From: an uncultured bacterium
GTDB lineage: Bacteria; Verrucomicrobiota; Kiritimatiellia; RFP12; UBA1067
Direction of reading: 5' to 3'
DNA: 52,935 nt
Assembly: GCA_902776615.1 (NCBI GenBank)
Contig: CACYQU010000008.1
Location: 1 to 52,935 of the forward strand
In this document: piece by piece, positions 1 to 8,189 of the stretch
Position numbering within the stretch: the first letter of the stretch is position 1
How the letters are laid out: each line of letters begins with the position of its first letter
The notes under the pieces: generated by a model
Databases searched by the model: none
Seen by the model: only the letters and a program-made list of their open reading frames with translations
What the model was told of the DNA's origin: nothing
Program-made: the position numbers and the translations under genes

Positions 1-2
1 CG

Positions 3-38
3 GTGACAGAAAGTGACGAAAAGTGACAGATTAGTGAC
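3..38. repeat. Four phased GTGAC direct repeats
   Basis: GTGAC occurs at 3-7, 13-17, 23-27 and 34-38, so the copies are 10, 10 and 11 bp apart, about one helical turn. They lie just upstream of a TGC-TATAAC sequence at 49-57, which suits a protein-binding array beside a promoter. Their proximity to the window edge means the array may continue upstream. The regulatory role is inference. Confidence 0.45.
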
Positions 39-235
39 AGCCGTCGGATGCTATAACTGGGTGTTGTCATGCAAATACGAGAGATTCTTGCGGAAATATG
101 TGGGATCGATTCTGTTTTGTGAAACGACCTGCGCGGACGCATGATAGTTTGAAGGGCGTGAAGAGGAAATCTTATGACGCAGTCAAGCCTTGGGAGAGCG
201 GGCGGGACGCCAACTCCACCAGGTGCAAGGCCTAC

Positions 236-400
236 CCTGCCACCTCTAGCGGCTAGACCTGCCACCCTTGCGTGCTAGACCTGCCACCTCTAGCGGCTAG
301 ACCTGCCACCTCTAGCGGCTAGACCTGCCACCCCTAGCGGCTAGACCTGCCACCCCTGCGTGCTAGACCTGCCACCTCTAGCCGCTGAATCTGCCACTCC
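236..400. repeat. 22-bp tandem array of palindromic units
   Basis: There are seven full 22-bp units from 236 to 389 plus a half unit to 400. Each starts CCTGCCAC. Units 1, 3, 4 and 5 end in the odd palindrome CTAGCGGCTAG. Units 2 and 6 carry a variant arm (TGCGTGCTAG) that is not palindromic, and unit 7 is degenerate. There are no spacers, so this is not CRISPR. A single extra unit lies at 12432-12455, so the family is dispersed. REP-like extragenic elements are the nearest known analogy. Confidence 0.85.
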
Positions 401-652
401 TAAATCTCTTCATCCGGAGATGCCTAATCTCTTATGTGGGAGCGGAGCGGAAGGGGGCCCCGCCGAGCCCTTGAAAAACGGGCTTTCGCGGCTATTATGG
501 TACCATTCACGGTGCGGCGCATTCCTTTTTGGCACTCGGCAGTATACCGAAAACCGGCGGGGAGGTGCCGCATTTTTGTCTCCAACGCGCGCGGCCATCC
601 ATCTCTCCTCGCCAGAAACTCAAAAACGGGCTCGCCGCGGGCGTCCGCTTTT

Positions 653-661
653 TGGTATAAT
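653..661 (+). promoter_or_regulatory. Extended -10 promoter of LptF/G gene
   Basis: TGG-TATAAT, with the hexamer at 656-661. The ATG at 670 follows after 8 nt, so transcription should begin at or within a base or two of the start codon. There is no Shine-Dalgarno. A good TTGACA-like -35 is not seen. Confidence 0.7.
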
Positions 662-669
662 ATTCTTCA

Positions 670-1767
670 ATGCGAATAATCACGCGATATGTTCTGCGAG
701 AATACCTGATTCCGCTAGGCTACTGCCTTTGCGGATTCGTCTCGATATATGTACTGTTCGAACTGTTCGGTTCTTTCTCGCGTCTTGCCGACGCGAAGCT
801 TCCGGCGAAGACGGTGGTCGAATACTTCTGTGCGTATCTTGCGCCTTATTTCGAGTGGCTTGCGCCAGCGGCGCTGATGCTCGCCGCGCTTTACACCATG
901 TGGAGCTTTTGCCGCCATTCCGAGCTCATTGCAATGCGCGCGAACGGATTTGGTTTTCTGACAATAGTCAAGCCTATCCTCGCCGTGGCCGCGCTGACGG
1001 GCGCGGCGGTATGGTGGGTCAACGACGTATACGTGCCGCGCCATGCGCAGTGGGCGGTTGCGCTGAAGGCCGAGCGATTCCGGCTGGAGGACATGGAGCG
1101 CGAAGACAACATCGTCTTCAGAAACTCCAAGTTCGACAGAACCTGGACCGTCGGCAGCCTGCTGGACGACACTGCGCGAAAGCTCGAGGACGTGCGCGTC
1201 GCCCTTGACCGTCCTGACGGCTCGCGCCTCATGACGGTGACCTCTCCGCGCGCGGAATATCTCGACGGAGAATGGTGGTTTGTCGATCCCGTGGTGCAGC
1301 ATTACGACTCGCGCGGCGACGAGATCGCGAGCCCCACTCCGGAGCTTGACGCCCTGCCGCTCAGAGCGTTTCCCGATTTCCGCGAGAGGCCGTCGGACTT
1401 TCTGTCCCAGAACCGCAAGTGGGAGTACAATTCGATCGGCGACCGTTTCCGCTACATACGCACACATCCCGAGATGACCGACGACGCCCGCGCGAAGTGC
1501 GTTTACGACACGTGGGCGAAAATACTGTCTCCCCTGGCCTGCATCGTGATAACGCTCTTTGCCATCCCTGCGGGCGTCGCGACCGGTCGGCAGTCGGTGT
1601 TCAAGGGAATCCTCGGGGCGCTCGCTCTTTTCTTTTCCTTCTACGGAACAGTTATAGCCTGCATGGTGTGCGCCGATTCGCAGTGGCTTCCTCCTCTTGC
1701 GGCGGCGTTTCTGCCGTATGTGATATTCCTTGCGCTCGGACTCAGGGCGTTTGTGAAGCAGAGATAG
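670..1767 (+). CDS. LptF/LptG-family LPS export permease
   Basis: Inner-membrane permease of the LptB2FG lipopolysaccharide exporter (YjgP/YjgQ family). The 365 residues match the family length. Hydrophobic segments at about 12-32, 55-78 and 97-117 precede a soluble periplasmic stretch of roughly 120-270, and three more segments follow at about 283-303, 312-332 and 340-360. This is the normal three-plus-three arrangement around a jellyroll domain. Only one of the two permease genes is here; lptB lies far away at 31641. The start ATG sits 8 nt beyond a TGGTATAAT box and has no ribosome binding site, so the mRNA is probably leaderless. The next gene follows 25 nt downstream. Whether it is LptF or LptG cannot be decided from the sequence alone. 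Confidence 0.85.
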   Translation: MRIITRYVLREYLIPLGYCLCGFVSIYVLFELFGSFSRLADAKLPAKTVVEYFCAYLAPYFEWLAPAALMLAALYTMWSFCRHSELIAMRANGFGFLTIVKPILAVAALTGAAVWWVNDVYVPRHAQWAVALKAERFRLEDMEREDNIVFRNSKFDRTWTVGSLLDDTARKLEDVRVALDRPDGSRLMTVTSPRAEYLDGEWWFVDPVVQHYDSRGDEIASPTPELDALPLRAFPDFRERPSDFLSQNRKWEYNSIGDRFRYIRTHPEMTDDARAKCVYDTWAKILSPLACIVITLFAIPAGVATGRQSVFKGILGALALFFSFYGTVIACMVCADSQWLPPLAAAFLPYVIFLALGLRAFVKQR

Positions 1768-1792
1768 AGACGATGATTAAAAGGTGTCGCTT

Positions 1793-3064
1793 ATGACTGA
1801 GAATGGTGAGATGACTGCGGACGAGGGGAATGCCGCGCCGCGCGAGAGGTTCGAGCTCGACGATGCGCTTAAGGAGGAGATTCGCGCCAAAGTGCTCGGC
1901 GACGGGTTCATGAAGATAGTGCAGTCCGTCCGGCGCGGCGGTTCGCAGTTCAGGATTTCTGTCCGCCCCGTCGAAATAGGCGGCGAGCGCCGCTATCAGG
2001 CGGAGATGGTCGACGACGGACAGGTTCGCGTGAAGAACTTCGACGCGGACTCCCTCTCCGGGGGGCTGGACGACATCATGTCGCAGAAGGGCGCGAGAGA
2101 CCTGCACCTGATGACCGCCAAAGGCGACCTTCACGTGCGCGTTACGCGAAAGGGGCGCGTCATAGTTTCCCGCTCGGCCGAGATGGACCGCAAGGTGGAG
2201 CTGAAGCCGCACGACCGCGTGAAGAACGTGCCTCTGAACGCATTCGACTCCGCCGCGTACCTGAAGGCGGCCGGCCTCGCCGACGGGGAAGGGCGTGTGC
2301 GCGCGTCGATGCGCGGCAAGTACGACCAGGTGAACGAATTCCTGAAGGTCGCCGGCGAGGCGCTGAAGAACTCGCCGCGCGGCGACGGGGACGACTCCGG
2401 CGCGCGGGCGTTCACGGTGGTTGACTGCGGCTGCGGCAAGGCGTATCTGACCGTCGCCCTGTATCTGTATCTGACGCAGGTCTTGCAGATGCCTCGCGTC
2501 CATGTATACGGCGTGGACCGCCGCGCCGACGTCGTCGCCGCCGCCCGCCGAATGGCCGCCAGCCTGGACATCGCAGGCGACGTGGAGTTCGTCGAGAGCG
2601 ATCTTGCCGCGTTCAATGTCGAAAAGGCCGACATGGTCGTGTCGCTGTACGCGTGCGACACCGCGACGGACGAAGCGCTCGCCAAAGGCGTGGAATGGCG
2701 CGCGAGGCACATACTCAGCGCGCCGTGCTGCCAGCATGAACTGCAGAAGACGCTGGACGACAAAGGCGCGTTCGCGGGCGTTATGCGCCAGTCGATACTG
2801 CGCGAGCGGCTCTGCGACATTCTAACCGACTCGTTCCGCGCGATGATAATGCGCATATTGGGCTTCAGGACGCAGGTAGTGGAGTTCGTGTCCAGCGAAG
2901 CGACGGCGAGAAACATAATGCTCAAGTGCGAATACAGCGTAAAGCCGGGCCAGGCTGGGCCAGTGTCGGAATATCTGGCCCTGCGCGACTACTGGCATGT
3001 GACGCCGTGGCTGGAGACCCGCCTCGCTGCGATGCTTTCCAAGTACCTTTCACGCTACGAGTGA
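1793..3064 (+). CDS. SAM-dependent methyltransferase (Methyltransf_32 type)
   Basis: Class I methyltransferase resembling the Methyltransf_32 group that includes eukaryotic METTL25/RRNAD1-like proteins. The SAM-binding loop VDCGCGKAYL starts near residue 210, and the group's PCCQHEL motif lies near 310. The first 140 residues form a separate, probably RNA- or protein-binding part that ends in a KPHDRVKN motif. The substrate is unknown; rRNA or tRNA is a guess from relatives. I chose the ATG at 1793 because AAAAGG lies 8 nt upstream; an in-frame GTG at 1784 would add three residues. It ends 4 nt before mutS and is likely co-transcribed with the permease and mutS. Confidence 0.75.
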   Translation: MTENGEMTADEGNAAPRERFELDDALKEEIRAKVLGDGFMKIVQSVRRGGSQFRISVRPVEIGGERRYQAEMVDDGQVRVKNFDADSLSGGLDDIMSQKGARDLHLMTAKGDLHVRVTRKGRVIVSRSAEMDRKVELKPHDRVKNVPLNAFDSAAYLKAAGLADGEGRVRASMRGKYDQVNEFLKVAGEALKNSPRGDGDDSGARAFTVVDCGCGKAYLTVALYLYLTQVLQMPRVHVYGVDRRADVVAAARRMAASLDIAGDVEFVESDLAAFNVEKADMVVSLYACDTATDEALAKGVEWRARHILSAPCCQHELQKTLDDKGAFAGVMRQSILRERLCDILTDSFRAMIMRILGFRTQVVEFVSSEATARNIMLKCEYSVKPGQAGPVSEYLALRDYWHVTPWLETRLAAMLSKYLSRYE

Positions 3065-3068
3065 TCCC

Positions 3069-5480
3069 ATGGCAGAAGAACTTACACCTATGATGCGGCA
3101 GTATCTCGCGATGAAGCGCGAGATTCCGCAGGGCGCCATACTGATGTTCCGCCTGGGCGACTTCTACGAGATGTTCGGCGAAGATGCGATCGTCGCCTCG
3201 CCCATACTCGGCGCCACGCTCACCCGCCGCAACAACCAGCCGATGTGCGGCGTTCCGTACCACGCGCTGAACGCCTACCTCGCGAAGCTTATACGCGCCG
3301 GCAAGACGGCCGCGCTCTGCGACCAGGTCGAAGACCCAAAGACGGCGAAGGGCCTTGTCCGCCGCGAGATAACCCGCATAGTAACGCCCGGAACCGTCAC
3401 CGAGGACGGCCTGCTGGACGAAACGGCCAACAACTACGTTGCGGCGGCGTCAGGCCTGGCGCTGGCGCTTCTCGATCTTTCGACCGGCGAGTTCGGCGTG
3501 GAGGCGTTCGACAGCGAGGCGAAGCTTGCGGAGGAGATCGAGCGCGTCGCCCCGGCGGAGATGCTGCAGGCGACGGACGACAATCGCTGGACGTTCTCGC
3601 CCGACGCCGCCTACGACTGCCTGACGCGCCACTTCAAGGTGCTTTCGCTGGACGGCTTCGGGCTCACGGGCAAGACCGATCTCATATGCGCCGCAGGCGC
3701 GCTTCTCTATTACGTCGGCACCACTCTTCGCCATTCGCTCGACCATGTGCGAAAGATATGCCTGAGAAGCCGCGACGACGAGCTTGTTCTCGACGGCGGC
3801 ACGATACGCCACCTCCAGCTTCTGCCAGGCGGCGACGTTGCGAAAAGCGCCTCGCTTCTTGGCGTGCTGGATGTCACAAAGACCCCGATGGGCGCAAGAA
3901 CCATGCGCAACTGGATTGCGCGTCCGCTTGCGCGCTCGCGCGACGTGAACGTGCGGCTTGACGCGGTAGGGGCGTTCGTCTCGAACCGCGTCGCGCTTGC
4001 GCGCATCAGAACGCTTCTGAACGGAGTGCGCGACCTGGAGCGTCTCATCGCAAAGGTCAATGCGCTCAGGGCGAATCCGCGGGACATGAAGGCGCTTGCG
4101 TCGTCCCTTCGGCCGCTGCCGGACATTTTGGGCGAGCTTGCGTCCGTCGGAGTGCGCATGTCGTCGGCCGAGATTCTGCCTCAGCCGGAGATCGTCGATC
4201 TTCTGGACCGCGCGATCTGCGACGAACCGCCGGTGATGCTGACGGACGGCGGTTTCATAGCGGCCGGCTACGATTCCGAGCTGGACGAACTGCGGAACAT
4301 CGCCCGCGAAGGTCATGCATGGCTCGCTGAGTACCAGGCGAAGGAGCAGGCCCGTACCGGAATAGCCAAGCTGAAGGTCAAGCACGTATCAACTTTCGGT
4401 TTTGTGATAGAGATTCCGAAAGGCTCCGTCGCGCTGGCGCCAACCGACTACGAGCGCCGCCAGACGCTCACCACCGGCGAACGCTACACCACGCCGGAGC
4501 TTAAGGAATACGAGCGAAAGGTGCTTGGCGCGCAGGAGAAGTCGACGGCCATCGAGCAGCGCATATTCCGCGAGCTCCTCGGATCCGTCGCCTCGAAGAC
4601 GGTTGAGATACAGGATGCGGCGACGGCGATCGGCGAACTCGACGCCATACTCTCGCTGGCGGATCGCGCGCTTGCGGCAGGATACGTGAGGCCCGAGATC
4701 GACGATTCGGACGTCCTTGACATTGTAGACGGCCGCCACCCGATCATCGAGCAGCTGCCCGATGCGGAGCCTTTCGTGCCGAACTCCGCGCACCTCGACA
4801 CGGTGGAGAACCAGATAATCCTGATTACAGGCCCGAACATGGCCGGCAAGTCTACTTACATCCGCCAGGTCGCCACCATTGCGATAATGGCGCAGATGGG
4901 GTCCTACGTTCCTGCGGCATCGATGCGGCTCGGCGTGCTGGACCGGGTGTTCACCCGCATCGGCGCCGGCGACGATCTCGCGCGCGGACGCTCCACCTTC
5001 CTCGTCGAGATGCAGGAGACGGCGAACATCCTGAACAACGCGACGACCCGTTCGCTGATTGTGCTGGACGAGATCGGGCGCGGCACATCGACATTCGACG
5101 GCATTTCCATCGCCTGGTCCGTCGCGGAATATCTCCACGGAAAGGCGTCCGCCAAGGCAAAGACCCTGTTCGCCACGCACTATCACGAGCTTGCCGACCT
5201 TGCGGACGTTCTGCCGGGGGTCAAGAACTACACCGTCCGCGTCAAGGAGGAAGGCGGAAGGGTGGTCTTCCTGCGCCGCATAGCGCCGGGCGTCGCCGAA
5301 AAGAGTTTCGGCATACACGTCGCGGCCATGGCAGGCCTTCCGCAGGAAGTGGTCTCGCGCGCCTCTCAGATACTGAAGAATCTCGAAGCGAACGAGCTCG
5401 ACGTAAACGCGCCGGCGAAGGCGGTTCGCCGTCCGCGCCGCAAGATACATGAAATTCCCGGACAGATGACATTCTTCTGA
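3069..5480 (+). CDS. mutS: DNA mismatch repair protein MutS
   Basis: Recognises mismatches and starts methyl-independent repair with MutL. The mismatch-contact motif FYEMFG is near residue 35. The core and clamp domains fill the middle, and the ATPase domain has Walker A GPNMAGKS near 587-594, followed by DEIGRGTSTFDG and the ATHYHEL switch. At 803 residues it is slightly short of the usual 850 and lacks most of the C-terminal tetramerisation tail. It ends in GQMTFF, which resembles a beta-clamp binding peptide. The start ATG is 4 nt after the methyltransferase stop. No mutL is in the window. Confidence 0.97.
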   Translation: MAEELTPMMRQYLAMKREIPQGAILMFRLGDFYEMFGEDAIVASPILGATLTRRNNQPMCGVPYHALNAYLAKLIRAGKTAALCDQVEDPKTAKGLVRREITRIVTPGTVTEDGLLDETANNYVAAASGLALALLDLSTGEFGVEAFDSEAKLAEEIERVAPAEMLQATDDNRWTFSPDAAYDCLTRHFKVLSLDGFGLTGKTDLICAAGALLYYVGTTLRHSLDHVRKICLRSRDDELVLDGGTIRHLQLLPGGDVAKSASLLGVLDVTKTPMGARTMRNWIARPLARSRDVNVRLDAVGAFVSNRVALARIRTLLNGVRDLERLIAKVNALRANPRDMKALASSLRPLPDILGELASVGVRMSSAEILPQPEIVDLLDRAICDEPPVMLTDGGFIAAGYDSELDELRNIAREGHAWLAEYQAKEQARTGIAKLKVKHVSTFGFVIEIPKGSVALAPTDYERRQTLTTGERYTTPELKEYERKVLGAQEKSTAIEQRIFRELLGSVASKTVEIQDAATAIGELDAILSLADRALAAGYVRPEIDDSDVLDIVDGRHPIIEQLPDAEPFVPNSAHLDTVENQIILITGPNMAGKSTYIRQVATIAIMAQMGSYVPAASMRLGVLDRVFTRIGAGDDLARGRSTFLVEMQETANILNNATTRSLIVLDEIGRGTSTFDGISIAWSVAEYLHGKASAKAKTLFATHYHELADLADVLPGVKNYTVRVKEEGGRVVFLRRIAPGVAEKSFGIHVAAMAGLPQEVVSRASQILKNLEANELDVNAPAKAVRRPRRKIHEIPGQMTFF

Positions 5481-5490
5481 TCAATACGCC

Positions 5491-6210
5491 ATGCTGACTA
5501 TCGACGTCATAAGCGTACAGCCACAGATGCTGCGTGGATTCCTGGAGGAATCGATCGTGGCGCGCGCCGTGAAGAAGGGCGCGTGCGAAATACGCATACG
5601 CAATCTGCGCGACTATGCGCACGACCGCTGGCGCAAGGTGGACGACAAGCCGTATGGCGGGGGGCCGGGCATGCTCATGATGTGCGCACCGTGGTTCGAG
5701 GCGGTGGAGGACTGCACGAAGGATTCCCCCTCCGAGGGGCGCCGCATCATAATGACATCCCCGGCGGGACGGCGCTTCGACCAGCGCATGGCCGAGGAGC
5801 TTTCGCACGAGCGTCACATCGTTTTCATGTGCGGACACTACGAAGGCTTCGACGCTCGCATACGCACGCTCGCGACCGACGAGGTTTCGATAGGTGATTA
5901 CGTGATGACCGGCGGCGAGATAGCCGCTGCGGCGATGGCGGACGCGGTCGTGAGGCTGCTCCCGGGCGTGCTCGGAGGCGGCGCGGCCGCGACTGCGAAC
6001 GAGAGCTTCGGACGCGGCGGCATGCTCGAGGCCCCGCAGTACACGCATCCGCCGGTGTTCAGGGGCATGGCTGTTCCCGAAATCCTTCTCAGCGGCGACC
6101 ACGCCAGGATAGAGGCGTGGCGCAAAGCCGAATCGTGCAGGCTCACCGAGAGCGTTAGGCCGGATCTCGCCGCCAGACCATGCGCGGCGAACGAAACCAC
6201 CAGGAGTTGA
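5491..6210 (+). CDS. trmD: tRNA (guanine-37-N1)-methyltransferase TrmD
   Basis: Methylates G37 of tRNAs with a G at position 36, which prevents +1 frameshifting. The SPOUT signatures are present: DDKPYGGGPGML near residues 51-62, MCGHYEGFDAR near 110 and the knot region SIGDYVMTGGE near 132. At 239 residues it is of normal length. The usual CGRYEGID variant reads CGHYEGFD here, a mild substitution beside the SAM knot. It lies 10 nt after mutS rather than in the common rpsP-rimM-trmD-rplS operon, so the gene has been relocated in this lineage. Confidence 0.95.
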   Translation: MLTIDVISVQPQMLRGFLEESIVARAVKKGACEIRIRNLRDYAHDRWRKVDDKPYGGGPGMLMMCAPWFEAVEDCTKDSPSEGRRIIMTSPAGRRFDQRMAEELSHERHIVFMCGHYEGFDARIRTLATDEVSIGDYVMTGGEIAAAAMADAVVRLLPGVLGGGAAATANESFGRGGMLEAPQYTHPPVFRGMAVPEILLSGDHARIEAWRKAESCRLTESVRPDLAARPCAANETTRS

Positions 6211-6213
6211 CCT

Positions 6214-6957
6214 ATGGCGCATCTGATAGAGATAAAGGACATGTACAAGATATACGAACTCGGCGACGAACCGGTTCACGCGCTTGACGGCGTGTCGCTT
6301 ACGGTCGACGACGGCGAGTTCGTGGCGATAATGGGCTCGTCGGGTTCGGGCAAGTCCACGATGCTGAACATACTCGGCTGCCTCGACGTGCCGACAAAGG
6401 GCTCGTACCTGCTCGACGGCGTCGAAGTCGCCGCGCGCAGCGCGACGGAGCTTGCGCACATAAGGAACGAGAAGCTGGGGTTCGTGTTCCAGAACTTCAA
6501 TCTGCTGCCGCGCACGAGCGCGCTCGAAAACGTCGAACTGCCCGATCTCTACATGGGGCGGCTCTCCATGAGGGCCCGCCGCCGGCGCGCCCTTGAGCTT
6601 TTGAAGCGCGTCGGCCTCGGCGGGCGCCACTCGCACACGCCTGCGCAACTTTCGGGCGGACAGCAGCAGCGCGTCGCGATAGCGCGCGCGCTGATGAACA
6701 ATCCGCCGGTCGTCTTCGCCGACGAACCTACGGGAAACCTCGACACCAAAAGCTCCATAGAGATAATGAACCTCTTCACCGAACTGTCGCGTGAAGGCAT
6801 AACCATAGTGATGGTCACGCACGAAGACGACATCGCGGCATACGCGAAGCGCCACATCGTGATGCGCGACGGGCGGGTGATGCGCGACGACCTGGGCGAA
6901 GGCGGCATGAAAACCACAGAGCAGGTTTCCCAGCTTGTGAAGGAGGCGCTGTCATGA
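6214..6957 (+). CDS. MacB/LolD-type ABC transporter ATPase
   Basis: ATP-binding subunit of a MacB-like (type VII) ABC system. Walker A GSSGSGKST is near residues 43-51, the signature LSGGQQQR near 146 and Walker B FADEPTGN near 168. The family phrase VFQNFNLLPR is at about 90. It starts 3 nt after trmD and overlaps the permease gene by four bases (ATGA), so the two products should form one complex. Such complexes do mechanical work on periplasmic substrates such as lipoproteins, peptides or antibiotics. The substrate cannot be told here because no periplasmic adaptor or outer-membrane channel gene is adjacent. Confidence 0.93.
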   Translation: MAHLIEIKDMYKIYELGDEPVHALDGVSLTVDDGEFVAIMGSSGSGKSTMLNILGCLDVPTKGSYLLDGVEVAARSATELAHIRNEKLGFVFQNFNLLPRTSALENVELPDLYMGRLSMRARRRRALELLKRVGLGGRHSHTPAQLSGGQQQRVAIARALMNNPPVVFADEPTGNLDTKSSIEIMNLFTELSREGITIVMVTHEDDIAAYAKRHIVMRDGRVMRDDLGEGGMKTTEQVSQLVKEALS

Positions 6958-8180
6958 GTTTCTGGATGATCTTCAAGGTCGCGGTGCGCGCCATATTCCG
7001 CAACAAGACGCGCTCTCTTCTCACCTGCCTCGGAATCATCGTGGGCATCGCCGCCGTGATCGCTGTGATGGCGATCGGGCAGGGCGCGCAGACGATGATG
7101 GTCAAGGAGATATCGTCAATGGGCAACAACCTCGTGATGGTGTTTCCCGAGCGCCGCAACCAGGGCGCGGTGTCGGGCGGAATGGGCCAGGGCCAGACGA
7201 TGACTGCAGGCGACGCGGAGGCGATCAAGAAGGAGCTTTCGCACCTTGTCCAGGGCGTGAGCCCGCAGGTGCGCACGTCCGTGCAGATGATGTACGCGGC
7301 GAAAAACTGGTCCGGCAACGTGCAGGGCGTGTCGACCGACATCCTTGGCATAAGCAACTGGGTCGTGCAGGAGGGCCGCTTCTTCACCGAGGACGAGGAG
7401 CGCCTCTCGGCGCGCGTGTGCGTCGTAGGCACTACGGTGCGCAAGAACCTTTTCGACGGCGAAGATCCGGTCGGCAAAACGATTCGCCTCAAGAACATGA
7501 CGTTCAAGGTGATCGGCGTGCTTGGCCCGAAGGGGGCGAACAACTGGGGGCAGGACCAGGACGATGTCGTGATGGCGCCATACACCAGCGTGCAGCGCTA
7601 CCTTCAGCGGTCGAAGTTCCGCAACATAAACATGATGAATCTCTCGCTCGTCACCATGGACGACCTCGAAGAGGCCAAGCGCGAGGTCGGCGCGCTGCTG
7701 CGCCAGCGGCACCATCTCGCCGACTATCAGGACGACGACTTCGAGACGCGCGACACAACCGAGATAATGAACACCATCGGATCTGTCACCGGTCTCATGA
7801 CGGTGCTTTTGACGGCGGTTGCCGCGATATCGCTTCTCGTCGGCGGAATCGGCATAATGAACATCATGCTTGTTTCGGTCACCGAGCGCATCAAGGAGAT
7901 CGGCCTCAGAATGGCCATAGGCGCAACGCCCGCGAACATACTGATGCAGTTTCTTCTCGAAGCCGTGGTGCTTTCGACCGTCGGCGGCGCGGTGGGGGTT
8001 GTGGTCGGCATAGCCGGCGCGCAGACGATCGGCTCAGTGAAGGGGTGGCCGATTCTCATACAGACCGGCTCGACGATAGGCGCCTTCGCGTTCAGCGCGG
8101 TCGTGGGGATGTTCTTCGGCTTCTATCCCGCGTGGCGCGCGTCGAAGCTGAATCCGATAGACTGCCTGCGCTACGAGTGA
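6954..8180 (+). CDS. MacB-like ABC transporter permease
   Basis: FtsX/MacB-type permease partner of the preceding ATPase. A first membrane segment at about 18-42 is followed by a periplasmic MacB core domain to about 260. Three further segments lie at roughly 272-300, 322-350 and 365-388. The coupling helix motif ERIKEIGLRMAIGA between segments 2 and 3 is the family hallmark. At 408 residues it matches stand-alone MacB permeases, not the fused 650-residue E. coli protein. The start overlaps the ATPase stop by four bases. The next gene is convergent, with only a 9-nt gap and no visible terminator. Confidence 0.92.
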   Translation: MSFWMIFKVAVRAIFRNKTRSLLTCLGIIVGIAAVIAVMAIGQGAQTMMVKEISSMGNNLVMVFPERRNQGAVSGGMGQGQTMTAGDAEAIKKELSHLVQGVSPQVRTSVQMMYAAKNWSGNVQGVSTDILGISNWVVQEGRFFTEDEERLSARVCVVGTTVRKNLFDGEDPVGKTIRLKNMTFKVIGVLGPKGANNWGQDQDDVVMAPYTSVQRYLQRSKFRNINMMNLSLVTMDDLEEAKREVGALLRQRHHLADYQDDDFETRDTTEIMNTIGSVTGLMTVLLTAVAAISLLVGGIGIMNIMLVSVTERIKEIGLRMAIGATPANILMQFLLEAVVLSTVGGAVGVVVGIAGAQTIGSVKGWPILIQTGSTIGAFAFSAVVGMFFGFYPAWRASKLNPIDCLRYE

Positions 8181-8189
8181 TGCGGCCTG

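Larger units (their letters stand above)
1..669. other. Gene-free leader region with repeats
   Basis: I see no convincing gene in these 669 bases; the open frames here have repeat-derived, low-complexity translations and no family resemblance. The region holds four phased GTGAC repeats (3-38), a possible TGC-TATAAC box (49-57), a 17-codon ATG frame (69-122), a 22-bp tandem repeat array (236-400), a 10-bp palindrome ATGGTACCAT (498-507) and the promoter of the first gene (653-661). An 11-bp phrase AAAAACGGGCT occurs twice, near 475 and near 623. Confidence 0.6.

Noticed and set aside
236..400. Possible CRISPR array
   Set aside because: The 22-bp units are directly adjacent with no spacers, and no cas genes are present.
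360..1208. A 282-codon plus-strand frame overlapping the LptF/G gene
   Set aside because: Its start is repeat sequence and the rest is an Arg/Ala-rich shadow of the permease gene in another frame.
715..1467. Long minus-strand frames opposite lptF/G, mutS, oadA, ptsI and others
   Set aside because: High GC keeps antisense frames open. Their translations are Arg/His-rich without family resemblance, while the plus-strand proteins are clear.
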